Of a stretch of DNA of 38,505 bases, positions 6,512 through 14,150 are shown one piece after another; the stretch's first letter is position 1, and every line of letters begins with the position of its first letter. A program made the translations under genes and the position numbers. The notes under the pieces are model-generated. The model did no database searches. It saw only the letters and a program-made list of their open reading frames with translations, and was not told the DNA's origin. This stretch comes from JBMNOZ01 sp050943335. GTDB taxonomy: Bacteria > Bacillota > Desulfitobacteriia > Desulfitobacteriales > Syntrophobotulaceae. The stretch lies in NCBI GenBank assembly GCA_050943335.1, contig JBMNOZ010000020.1, positions 1 to 38,505 of the forward strand. Reading direction: 5' to 3'.

Positions 6512-7237
6512 ATGGGAAAAAGGAAACTTATTTTGGCAGTTTTGATCATTGTCCTTATTAGCGGCGGTGTTTTTTTCCTAAAAGGGAAGAAAGCAGTAAA
6601 TACGGGAAAAGAGATCCCGGGTTGGAGCTGGGTTCTGGGCGGGAAAACCATTACCATTGATGCCGGTCATGGGGGGGTTGATCCCGGGGCCATCGGTAAA
6701 AACAAAACCTTGGAAAAGGATGTCAATCTAGAGGTTTCCAAAAGGCTAAGGCTTTTGTTTGAGCAGGCGGGATGTAAAGTAGTAATGCTCAGGGAAGATG
6801 ATCGAGATTTTGGAACTTCCGCTAAACTCTTACAGCGAAAAAGGGAGGATCTAGCCTATCGGATTCAAAAGGCGGTGGATTCCAAGGCTGACATCTATTT
6901 AAGCATTCACTCCAATAGTTTCCCGGATCCAAGACAACACGGGGCCCAGGTATTTTTTCATCCCGATTCAGAAGAAGGTAAAGCATTAGCTTTGAGCATT
7001 CAAGAGAGTTTAAACCGGGTAAGCCCCAAGAAAAGGGTAGCAAAAGCTAATCAGACATATTTCATTTTGAAAAATACTGATATGGTCGCCGTAACCATAG
7101 AAGTAGGTTTTCTTTCCAATATTGAAGAGGAGAAAAACCTTACTTCGCCGGAATACCAACAGAGATTAGCTATGGCTATCTTTGAAGGGGTTGGGAACTA
7201 TTTGGCTGAAGAGCGGCCGGTTGTCGAGGTCAAATAA
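6512..7237 (+). CDS. cwlD: N-acetylmuramoyl-L-alanine amidase, CwlD type
   Basis: This Amidase_3 zinc enzyme has 241 residues. A single membrane anchor (residues 5-23) is followed by the catalytic domain. Ligand and catalytic residues are visible: IDAGHGGVDPGA (His53), EKDVNL (Glu68), SIHSN (His133) and EVGFLSN (Glu197). Size, single anchor and lack of wall-binding repeats fit CwlD, which removes peptides from muramic acid as the first step to the muramic-delta-lactam of the spore cortex. In many Firmicutes cwlD lies directly behind rpsI; here 5 kb separates them. A GGGAGGAGGG site precedes the ATG. It heads a small operon with the next genes. Confidence 0.87.
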   Translation: MGKRKLILAVLIIVLISGGVFFLKGKKAVNTGKEIPGWSWVLGGKTITIDAGHGGVDPGAIGKNKTLEKDVNLEVSKRLRLLFEQAGCKVVMLREDDRDFGTSAKLLQRKREDLAYRIQKAVDSKADIYLSIHSNSFPDPRQHGAQVFFHPDSEEGKALALSIQESLNRVSPKKRVAKANQTYFILKNTDMVAVTIEVGFLSNIEEEKNLTSPEYQQRLAMAIFEGVGNYLAEERPVVEVK

Positions 7238-7320
7238 GAAGAGGGAAACAAAAAAATAAAGGAAGAAAGAGAATTATCCCGAATAAATACAAGGTGACTT
7301 AAATGTGGAGGGTAATAGAG

Positions 7321-7689
7321 ATGACTTTTCAAGCAGCGATGGTTTTTTTATTGGGGATAATTTTTTTAGTATGGGGTTTAAAGACAAAAACTCCCCCGGA
7401 TAACGAAGTTTTGAAACTTCAGAAACTCTATCTCGACTCTCTAGGAGAGGTAAGAGAGGAACTATCGATTTTAGAGACGAGAATTAGGAATTTAGAATCA
7501 GCGTTTAAATCGATAGGGCCACTAGTGCCCAAAAAAAGCCAAGCGCCAATCCATTATTCCAAAAGTTTTAAAGAGATAGTTAAACTGGCGGAAGAGGGCT
7601 GGTCAGTAACAGAGATTGCCAATAAGCTGGAACTAGGTCAAGATGCCATAAATATGGTTCTCAATACCTATAGGAGGGAAAGGAATTGA
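7321..7689 (+). CDS. small membrane protein with coiled coil and C-terminal HTH-like segment
   Basis: Function unknown. The 122-residue product has one N-terminal membrane segment (FQAAMVFLLGIIFLVWGL). A coiled-coil-like stretch follows (LYLDSLGEVREELSILETRIRNLES), then a linker and a C-terminal helix-turn-helix-like unit, EEGWSVTEIANKLELGQDAINMVL. It resembles the small DUF6115-type proteins of Firmicutes, though I am not certain of the family. I place the start at ATG 7321, with GGAGGG at 7307-7312; an ATG at 7303 would overlap that site. The stop overlaps the TTG start of the next gene, implying coupled translation. Confidence 0.7.
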   Translation: MTFQAAMVFLLGIIFLVWGLKTKTPPDNEVLKLQKLYLDSLGEVREELSILETRIRNLESAFKSIGPLVPKKSQAPIHYSKSFKEIVKLAEEGWSVTEIANKLELGQDAINMVLNTYRRERN

Positions 7690-8114
7690 AAAACAAAAGG
7701 CATTTTCTTCTAGGTATTGGAACCGGTTTAATTTTGGCTTCCCTATGTATGATTGTTTTTAATACGATAGATTTTTCTGGTCCAAGCGGCAAGGATTTCT
7801 CAAAGGGAGAGAATGAACCCTATCTGAGCAGCAAGGCTCCAGAACCGCAAAAGGAAAGAGGACAGTCAGAAAGAGAGAACAACCCAAATAGAGAAGATGC
7901 TGAGATTTATAAGGAAATAATTATTCGCTCGGGTATGACTGCTGATGAAATTGCCTCACTCTTAGCGAAAGAAGGAATAATTAAGGATGAAATAAGTTTT
8001 GTAAACTTATTACAGGAACGAGGAGTTGTTTATCGACTTAAGGCAGGGACATATTTATTTGGTTCAAACTGGGAAAATGAAAAGGTTTTGGAGACTCTCT
8101 TAAAGGATGATTGA
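7686..8114 (+). CDS. membrane-anchored MltG/YceG N-domain-like protein
   Basis: The 142-residue product starts with a membrane anchor (residues 6-26), then a charged flexible linker (about 30-72). A C-terminal domain follows: IIIRSGMTADEIASLLAKEGIIKDE, then FVNLLQERG and YRLKAGTYLF. That pattern matches the N-terminal LysM-like subdomain of YceG/MltG lytic transglycosylases, but the catalytic domain is absent. It may bind peptidoglycan or regulate a partner such as the amidase upstream. The start is TTG 7686, overlapping the previous stop, behind an AGGAGGGAAAGGA site. Confidence 0.7.
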   Translation: MKNKRHFLLGIGTGLILASLCMIVFNTIDFSGPSGKDFSKGENEPYLSSKAPEPQKERGQSERENNPNREDAEIYKEIIIRSGMTADEIASLLAKEGIIKDEISFVNLLQERGVVYRLKAGTYLFGSNWENEKVLETLLKDD

Positions 8115-8125
8115 GGGAAAACAAT

Positions 8126-9316
8126 ATGGATGGGGATAAAAAAAAGATAATAGAGATTGCTGAGTCCTTACAATCGGAAATTTGGAAGCTAGCCTGGAAA
8201 ATAGGAAATAATCCAGAAAGGGGACACGAGGAATACTATGCTTCCGAACTCTTAACCGGTTATTTAGCTAACTTAGGATTTCAAATTCAAAAACCCTTGT
8301 CAGGTATGGAGACTTCTTTCCTGGCTGTTTATCATGGACAATTGCCAGGACCAAAGTTGGGTTTCTTTGCTGAGTATGATGCTTTGCCAGGGGTTGGCCA
8401 TGGTTGCGGGCATCACCTTATTGGAGCTGCGAGCACAGGCGCGGCGGCAGTTTTAAGTCTTATGCCTGAGCTGAGAGGGAGTTTGGTTGTCATCGGTAGT
8501 CCTGCAGAGGAAACCAGTGGAGCTAAAGTCAATTTGGTGCAAGCGGGAGTAATAAATGATCTCGATTTAGCCTTGATGTTTCACCCCGGGAGTTGCAATG
8601 TGGTAGAGATATCTAGTTTGGCTCTCGATGCTATCGAGGTTTCTTATATCGGAAAGGCAACACATATGGCTATGGTTGATAACGACGGTATTAATGCTTT
8701 AGACGCCTTGATAGACTTATTTCAACGCCTTAAGAGACTAAAACAAAGTCTGGCTAGGGATGAGAGAATTGACGGCATTATCACTTATGGAGGGAGCACT
8801 CCTAACATTGTTCCTGATCTTGCGGTGGCCAGATTCTATCTCCGAGCGGGGAAAAGAAAGGATCTTAATGCTTTAAGAGAAAAGTTTTTAGATTGTGCCC
8901 GGGAGGCAGGTAAACAAGTACAGGCCGACATGGTTTGGAAATATTTTGAGAACTCCTATGATGAAATGAAAAGCAATCGAGTTTTGGCTAAATATTTTAT
9001 TAAAAACCTCAATTATCTTGGGATTAGGGATATCGAATCGCCCCAGGCAATTTACGGTTCAGTTGATATGGGCAATGTAAGTCAAGTAATTCCGGCAATC
9101 CACCCCTTCCTCCAATTGGGAACGGGGTTGGAAGCCCAACACTCGAGCGCATTTACTGAAGCAGCCCTATCTTCGGCCGGCGAGGAAGTCCTGGCCTTAG
9201 CCGTAAAGGCTCTATCTTTAACGGGGTGGGATGTTTTAACAGATAGCAAAAAAATGCGGCGGATCAGAGAGGAGTTTGAAATGAATTCTTTTCCAAAAAA
9301 CGTTTCCGAGGGATGA
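8126..9316 (+). CDS. M20-family amidohydrolase (AbgB / Acy1L2-like)
   Basis: This 396-residue zinc amidohydrolase of the M20 family is closest in motif style to p-aminobenzoyl-glutamate hydrolase-like and ACY1L2-like enzymes. The metal site is FAEYDALPGVGHGCGHHLIGA; relatives have HACGHNL, so the Asn is His here. PAEETSGAK carries the catalytic Glu pair. The dimerisation domain includes GKATHMAM and TYGGSTPNIVPDLA. A late metal His may lie in AQHSSAF. I prefer ATG 8126 (site GAGGG 8113-8117) to TTG 8111, whose spacing is too short. It ends 32 bases before the arg promoter, and its natural amide substrate is unknown. Confidence 0.85.
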   Translation: MDGDKKKIIEIAESLQSEIWKLAWKIGNNPERGHEEYYASELLTGYLANLGFQIQKPLSGMETSFLAVYHGQLPGPKLGFFAEYDALPGVGHGCGHHLIGAASTGAAAVLSLMPELRGSLVVIGSPAEETSGAKVNLVQAGVINDLDLALMFHPGSCNVVEISSLALDAIEVSYIGKATHMAMVDNDGINALDALIDLFQRLKRLKQSLARDERIDGIITYGGSTPNIVPDLAVARFYLRAGKRKDLNALREKFLDCAREAGKQVQADMVWKYFENSYDEMKSNRVLAKYFIKNLNYLGIRDIESPQAIYGSVDMGNVSQVIPAIHPFLQLGTGLEAQHSSAFTEAALSSAGEEVLALAVKALSLTGWDVLTDSKKMRRIREEFEMNSFPKNVSEG

Positions 9317-9347
9317 AGCCTTTTCTTGAAATTTATACCGTTTCCTA

Positions 9348-9382
9348 TTGAATAATTATACATTTCGATGTATAATTATTTA
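9348..9382 (+). promoter_or_regulatory. arg operon promoter with two ARG-box-like sites
   Basis: -35 TTGAAT (9348-9353), 17 bases, -10 TATAAT (9371-9376). Two ARG-box-like sites overlap it: TGAAT-AATT-ATACA (9349-9362, 9 of 10 consensus bases) and TGTAT-AATT-ATTTA (9369-9382, 8 of 10). They are 20 bases apart, close to the spacing of paired sites bound by one ArgR hexamer. The two half-regions also form a perfect 13-bp inverted repeat around TTCG (9351-9363 with 9368-9380). Arginine-dependent repression by ArgR/AhrC is the natural reading; no argR is in the window. Confidence 0.75.
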
Positions 9383-9401
9383 CATATTAGGAGGGAATAA
9401 A

Positions 9402-10436
9402 ATGAAGGTTGGGATACTTGGGGCAACCGGTTATACGGGGCAGGAACTAATTCGGTTATTAAATAATCATCCAGAAGCGGAAATTACCTATTTAGGTTCT
9501 TCTAGTTCCGCAGGCCAAGATTTAACTACTATTTACCCCCACCTTGTCGAGAAAAAATATCTATTGCAAGAAGATGAAGATATTCCAGAGGTTGAGGTTG
9601 TGTTTGCTGCCCTTCCTCACGGTATTTCTTCCGGTAGAGTCAAGGCTCTTTTAGAAAGAGGTATTAAAGTTATCGATCTAGGTGCTGATTTCCGGCTTAA
9701 AAGTTGTAAGGAATATGAAGAGTGGTATAAGACAAGGCATCTTAGTCCGGAGTTTTTACCGGAGGCGGTGTATGGCCTGCCTGAATTGTATCGTCATGAA
9801 ATTATCGGTCGAGTATTGGTCGCCAATCCAGGGTGTTTTCCCACTGCTTCTCTTTTAGGTCTAATCCCCCTAATCGAAGAGGAACTGATCGCTGCCGAAA
9901 CAATTATTATTGATGCTAAATCCGGGGTCTCCGGAGCAGGACGGGGAGTAAGCAGGGCCCTCCACTTCAGCGAGGTAAATGAAAATTTTAAAGCCTACAA
10001 CATCGCTAGCCATAGGCATACCCCAGAGATCGAACAACAGCTAAGTTTAGCGGCGGGAAAACCCGTGTCTATTAGTTTTGTACCGCATTTAGTACCGATG
10101 ACCCGGGGTATTTTAGCTACGGTCTACGCCCAAGCCGGTTCGGGTGGGAAAAAACATTTTTCTAAAAAATTACGAGCTTGTTTACAGGAAAAATATGAGC
10201 GGGAGGAATTTGTGCATTTACTGCCGGAAGGAACTTGGCCTGAAACTAAATACTCTTATGGAAGCAATCACGCCTTTTTACAGGTTAAATATGATGACCG
10301 CACAGACAGGGTAATAATTGTGAGTGTTATCGATAATTTGGTTAAAGGGGCTTCCGGCCAAGCAGTCCAGAATCTGAATCTTTTGTTTGAATTACCTGAG
10401 TCCATGGGTTTAAAAGCTACCGGATTATGGCCCTAG
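9402..10436 (+). CDS. argC: N-acetyl-gamma-glutamyl-phosphate reductase
   Basis: ArgC reduces N-acetylglutamyl 5-phosphate to the semialdehyde with NADPH, the third step to ornithine. The 344-residue product begins with the Rossmann motif MKVGILGATGYTGQEL. It has FAALPHG, DLGADFRL, the active-site ANPGCFPTA (Cys145) and SHRHTPEIEQ with the catalytic His. VPHLVPMTRGIL and DNLVKGASGQAVQN are also typical. The start is ATG 9402, with AGGAGGG just upstream; an ATG at 9348 lies inside the promoter. First gene of argCJBD. Confidence 0.97.
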   Translation: MKVGILGATGYTGQELIRLLNNHPEAEITYLGSSSSAGQDLTTIYPHLVEKKYLLQEDEDIPEVEVVFAALPHGISSGRVKALLERGIKVIDLGADFRLKSCKEYEEWYKTRHLSPEFLPEAVYGLPELYRHEIIGRVLVANPGCFPTASLLGLIPLIEEELIAAETIIIDAKSGVSGAGRGVSRALHFSEVNENFKAYNIASHRHTPEIEQQLSLAAGKPVSISFVPHLVPMTRGILATVYAQAGSGGKKHFSKKLRACLQEKYEREEFVHLLPEGTWPETKYSYGSNHAFLQVKYDDRTDRVIIVSVIDNLVKGASGQAVQNLNLLFELPESMGLKATGLWP

Positions 10437-10491
10437 GAGGGCGGTAGAATTATACTCCACCCACCCGTCACATAATTTAGGAGGGAAACAG

Positions 10492-11739
10492 ATGATTGCT
10501 AAAAAAGGTTCCTGGAAACAGATCCAGGGCGGAATTGCAGCTCCTTTGGGATTTTATGCCGGCGGAGCAAAAGCCGGGATTAAATATAAGAATAAATACG
10601 ATATTGCATTAATCTTTTCTGAAGTCTTAGCTAATGCTGCCGGGGTATTTACTAAAAATTTAGTAAAAGCTCATCCTGTGATCCTCACTCAAAAGCATTT
10701 AGCTCTTGGTAAGGCCCGGGCTATTATTGTTAACAGTGGGAATGCTAATGCCTGTATGGGTGAGAGTGGAGAAAGGGCAGCTCGGCAAATGGCAGAAAAA
10801 ACAGCTAGTGAATTAGGGATCTCTACGACCGAGGTATTGGTTTCCTCCACCGGAGTAATCGGGCAACCCTTGCCTATGGAAAAACTGATCCCCGGAATTG
10901 AAGCCGTTACGGCGGAGGTTAAAAAATTAAGAAATAGTGGGGAGCGGGAACTTCTGGCCGCCCAAAGTCACAATGCTGCCCTGGCAATTATGACCACTGA
11001 TTCGGTGGTTAAGGAAAGGGCATGGGAGCTTCAATGTGGGGAAGGGACCGTAAAACTCGGTCTCATAGCTAAAGGTTCGGGAATGATTCATCCCAATATG
11101 GGAACTTTGCTCTGTTTTATTACTACGGACGCGAAAATTGAGAGTGATAAACTAAATGAAGCCCTGCGGGAAGCAACGGAAGAGAGTTTTAATATGGTTT
11201 CGATAGACGGGGATACCAGCACTAATGATATGGTTCTTATATTGGCCAACGGTTTATCGGGAGTGGCGCTTACCGGTGATGATTGGCAAAATTTCGTAAG
11301 TCTGTTGAAAGAAGCCTGCTGTACCATGGCCAAAATGATTGCCGCCGACGGTGAAGGAGCTGGCAAGCTTCTTGAAGTCATAGTTAAAGGAGCCGCAACG
11401 CTAAAGGATGCCAGACTTATCGCCCGCAGTATTTGTTCTTCGAGTTTGGTAAAGTCCGCAATCTACGGTAGCGATGCTAATTGGGGGAGAATCCTTGCGG
11501 CAGCGGGTTATTCGGGAGCCTATTTTAAGCCCGAACAAACAGGGATTTTCTTAAATGGTTTGCAAGTGGCAGCCAATGGGCAGGGTGTAGAGTTTTCCGA
11601 AGAGGAAGCTTTAAGGCGATTAAAAAGGAAAGAAATTGTGATTGAGGTTGTACTAAAGGAGGGTCCATACAAGGCGAAAGCTTGGGGTTGCGATTTAACC
11701 CCTGAGTATATTGATATCAATGCTAACTATAGAACTTAA
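10492..11739 (+). CDS. argJ: bifunctional ornithine acetyltransferase / N-acetylglutamate synthase
   Basis: ArgJ moves the acetyl group from N-acetylornithine to glutamate, closing the acetyl cycle; some members also use acetyl-CoA. It is made as a precursor that cuts itself before a Thr nucleophile. Here the site reads KGSGMIHPNMGT, so cleavage would be between Gly204 and Thr205, with Gly in place of the more common Ala. Other motifs are NSGNANACMG, SSTGVIGQPLP, DGDTSTNDMV and the terminal DINANYRT. The 415-residue length is normal. AGGAGGG precedes ATG 10492. The 55-base gap behind argC shows no terminator. Confidence 0.96.
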   Translation: MIAKKGSWKQIQGGIAAPLGFYAGGAKAGIKYKNKYDIALIFSEVLANAAGVFTKNLVKAHPVILTQKHLALGKARAIIVNSGNANACMGESGERAARQMAEKTASELGISTTEVLVSSTGVIGQPLPMEKLIPGIEAVTAEVKKLRNSGERELLAAQSHNAALAIMTTDSVVKERAWELQCGEGTVKLGLIAKGSGMIHPNMGTLLCFITTDAKIESDKLNEALREATEESFNMVSIDGDTSTNDMVLILANGLSGVALTGDDWQNFVSLLKEACCTMAKMIAADGEGAGKLLEVIVKGAATLKDARLIARSICSSSLVKSAIYGSDANWGRILAAAGYSGAYFKPEQTGIFLNGLQVAANGQGVEFSEEEALRRLKRKEIVIEVVLKEGPYKAKAWGCDLTPEYIDINANYRT

Positions 11740-11760
11740 GTATGTGCGGAGGGAAAAAAA

Positions 11761-12642
11761 TTGAACCAAATAACAAAGGCTGATGTTCTTATTGAAGCCT
11801 TGCCCTATATCCAAAAGTTCTCCGGTTCTACAGTCGTAATTAAATACGGCGGCCATGCCATGGTTGATCAAGAATTAAAAGCTAATGTCATGCTCGATAT
11901 ACTCCTGCTTCATTCCGTAGGGATTAGGCCGGTGATTGTTCATGGAGGAGGACCGGAGATCAATGCTATGCTAAAAAAGGTGGGTAAAGAAAGTACCTTT
12001 GTCCAGGGACTTAGGGTGACCGATAAAGAAACCATGGAGATTGCAGCCATGGTTCTGGTAGGAAAGATTAACGCGGAAATTGTTTCTCTCCTCAATGAAT
12101 TCGGAGGTCAAGCTGTGGGCTTAAATGGTCTCGATGCCCGGCTCCTTTTGGCAACGAAAATGCCTTTTCGCTTGGAAAACCAGGAGGGCTTTTTAGAAGA
12201 AGTAGATTTAGGCTATGTGGGTCAAATTAAAAGAGTCGCGCCTGGAATTATTAAGGGCCTTCTCGCTCAGGGATATATTCCGGTAATTTCTCCGATTGCC
12301 TGTGGGGAAGACGGTGAAACGTATAATGTCAATGCCGATACTGCCGCTGGAATTATTGCCGGAGCCTTGCATGCGGATAAGCTATTGTTACTGACTGATG
12401 TAGAAGGGGTCTTAGAGGAAGTTGGAGACCCTACATCTTTAATTTCGGTTATCCACCGGGAAGAGGTTCCAGAGATGATCGAGAAAGGAATTCTAAAAGG
12501 GGGAATGATCCCTAAAGTAAAATGCGCTGTAGAGGCCCTTGAGCACGGGGTGAGTACAATCCATATAATTGACGGGCGTCAACCTCATGCAATTTTGTTG
12601 GAGCTATTTACTGATGGTGGTATTGGCACCATGATAAAATAG
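11761..12642 (+). CDS. argB: N-acetylglutamate kinase
   Basis: ArgB phosphorylates N-acetylglutamate, the second step and usual point of arginine feedback. The 293-residue amino-acid kinase shows VIKYGGHAM, VHGGGPEINAML, GLNGLDA, NVNADTAAGIIAGAL, LLTDVEGVL and GGMIPKVKCA, ending HAILLELFTDGGIGTMI. An extended N-terminal helix (ADVLIEALPYIQKFSG) is the feature linked to hexameric arginine-sensitive forms, so feedback inhibition is plausible. The start is TTG 11761, with GGAGGG seven bases before. Confidence 0.96.
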   Translation: MNQITKADVLIEALPYIQKFSGSTVVIKYGGHAMVDQELKANVMLDILLLHSVGIRPVIVHGGGPEINAMLKKVGKESTFVQGLRVTDKETMEIAAMVLVGKINAEIVSLLNEFGGQAVGLNGLDARLLLATKMPFRLENQEGFLEEVDLGYVGQIKRVAPGIIKGLLAQGYIPVISPIACGEDGETYNVNADTAAGIIAGALHADKLLLLTDVEGVLEEVGDPTSLISVIHREEVPEMIEKGILKGGMIPKVKCAVEALEHGVSTIHIIDGRQPHAILLELFTDGGIGTMIK

Positions 12643-12679
12643 ATTTATAGTGATTGGATTGGGAAAGGTGGTTAAAAAT

Positions 12680-13873
12680 TTGAATACCGAGCAATTAATA
12701 AAAATGGGTCAAGAAAATGTAATGAACACTTACGCTCGTTTACCTATGGCCTTAGTGAAAGGGAGCGGCAGTTGGGTTTGGGATAGCGAAGGAAAAAAGT
12801 ATCTAGATTTCGTGACCGGCCTTGCAGTTACCTCGCTGGGGCATTCCCAGCCAGAGATTATAGCGACGATTAAAGAACAAGCTGAGAAAATGCTTCACTC
12901 TTCTAACCTGTACTGGATCCCTAACCAAGTGAAGCTTGCTAAAATGCTGACGGCTAATTCTTTTGCTTCCCGGGTCTTTTTTTGCAACAGCGGAGCGGAA
13001 GCCAATGAAGGGGCTCTTAAACTGGCCCGCAAGTATGCGCGGGAGAATTTTGGAAAAGATAAGTATAAAATTGTTTCCCTAAAAAACTCCTTCCATGGAC
13101 GGACTTTAGCTACTTTAACGCTTACCGGCCAAGAGAAATACCAAAAAGGGTATGAACCACTACCAGCAGGTTTTTCCTATGTAGAAATGGGCGATATTTC
13201 TAAGTTGGAGGAAGTTGTGGATGAGCAGACCGCGGCTGTCTTTATTGAACCGGTTCAGGGCGAAGGCGGGGTTCATCCGGTACCTGTGGAATTTATTAAA
13301 AAAGCCCGGGAAATATGTGATGAAGTCGGGGCTTTATTAGTGTTTGATGAGGTCCAATGCGGTTTGGGTCGAACCGGGAAATTATTTGCCTATGAATGGT
13401 ATGAAATAGAACCTGATATAATGACTTTAGCCAAAGCTTTGGGCAATGGGGTTCCGATCGGTGCCGTGCTGGCCTCTGAAAAAATAGCCAGTTGTTTTCA
13501 GCCTGGGGATCATGCCTCAACCTTTGGCGGAAATCCTTTGGCCACAGCAGTAGGGTGCAAGGTGTTAGAAATTATGACCCAAGAGGGTTTCTTAACGGAG
13601 GTGGAGAGCAAAGGTGCCTACTTTCAGTCCCAGCTTACAAACCTGGCTAAAGCTTTCTCTTTAACGGGAGAAGTAAGGGGTAAAGGTTTGATGATTGGCC
13701 TTCCCTTAGGAGACAAAGCACCTGCTGTGGTTGATTTTTGTCTCGAAAACGGACTATTAATCAATTGTGTGGGAGGCAATACTTTACGTTTCTTACCCCC
13801 TTTGACGGTCACAAGAGAGGAAATCGACTTCGCTGTTGTGATCTTAAGACAGGCCTTTGAACTCCTTGCCTGA
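12680..13873 (+). CDS. argD: acetylornithine aminotransferase
   Basis: ArgD is a PLP enzyme that converts N-acetylglutamate semialdehyde to N-acetylornithine. The product has about 397 residues with this start. Visible are FVTGLAVTSLGHSQPEI, NSGAEANEGALKLARKY, SFHGRTLATLTLTGQEKY, EPVQGEGGVHP, LLVFDEVQCGLGRTG and the PLP-lysine segment TLAKALGNGVPIGA. It ends with the usual NTLRFLPPLTV. I choose TTG 12680 because AAGGTGGT (12665-12672) is seven bases upstream; GTG 12650 is possible but lacks a binding site. Last gene of argCJBD. Confidence 0.95.
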   Translation: MNTEQLIKMGQENVMNTYARLPMALVKGSGSWVWDSEGKKYLDFVTGLAVTSLGHSQPEIIATIKEQAEKMLHSSNLYWIPNQVKLAKMLTANSFASRVFFCNSGAEANEGALKLARKYARENFGKDKYKIVSLKNSFHGRTLATLTLTGQEKYQKGYEPLPAGFSYVEMGDISKLEEVVDEQTAAVFIEPVQGEGGVHPVPVEFIKKAREICDEVGALLVFDEVQCGLGRTGKLFAYEWYEIEPDIMTLAKALGNGVPIGAVLASEKIASCFQPGDHASTFGGNPLATAVGCKVLEIMTQEGFLTEVESKGAYFQSQLTNLAKAFSLTGEVRGKGLMIGLPLGDKAPAVVDFCLENGLLINCVGGNTLRFLPPLTVTREEIDFAVVILRQAFELLA

Positions 13874-13875
13874 CG

Positions 13876-13906
13876 GAAAGGGGCTAGTTCGGTGCCTTTC
13901 TCTTTT
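13876..13906 (+). terminator. likely weak terminator of argCJBD
   Basis: GAAAGGGGC (from 13876) pairs with GCCTTTC (13894-13900) with bulged G residues, followed by TCTTTTCTT. Confidence 0.4.
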
Positions 13907-13980
13907 CTTAAGGCCCCATTAACGTTTCTACTGATTTGGGGTGGGATTATCTTGGATTTGGGGAATATACATTATACACA

Positions 13981-14023
13981 TTGAAAAAATGGTGAAATTA
14001 AATACTATTTGCTGTATGATAAT
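13981..14023 (+). promoter_or_regulatory. candidate promoter of the aminotransferase
   Basis: TATGATAAT (14015-14023) offers overlapping -10 elements TATGAT and GATAAT. TTGAAA at 13981-13986 pairs better with TACTAT at 14003-14008 (16-base spacer). Which is used is not decidable by eye, but each would start transcription at or just before the hairpin at 14024. Confidence 0.4.
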
Positions 14024-14090
14024 ATTGTTTACTATGTCTATTTTGGGATCAGGATTCAAAGGTCTGGTCCTTTTCATGACGAGTAAACAA
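14024..14090 (+). other. long hairpin in the aminotransferase leader
   Basis: ATTGTTTACT (14024-14033) is perfectly complementary to AGTAAACAAT (14081-14090). Inside, TGTC pairs with GACG past one bulged A, then a 7/7 internal loop is followed by an 8-bp helix, GGATCAGG with TCTGGTCC, and a 9-base loop. GTTTTT follows the 3' arm. It could be a terminator-like attenuator or a structured leader RNA. I could not match it to a known riboswitch. Confidence 0.55.
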
Positions 14091-14150
14091 TGTTTTTAAT
14101 TAAGTAATTAGCTGCCCCCCTGGCTATCATTTAGAAAGGAATGGAAGATA

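Noticed and set aside
6250..6657. Minus-strand ORF of about 135 codons over the rex end and cwlD start
   Set aside because: It runs through a strong terminator and two real genes, and its composition is that of a shadow frame.
11085..11115. ArgJ inactive because Gly replaces Ala before the nucleophile Thr
   Set aside because: The Thr and surrounding residues are intact, and small-residue variation before the cut is plausible, so there is no reason to call it broken.
14024..14140. T-box or known amino acid riboswitch before the aminotransferase
   Set aside because: Too short for a T-box with its antiterminator, and I found no match to conserved cores of lysine, glycine, SAM or purine switches.
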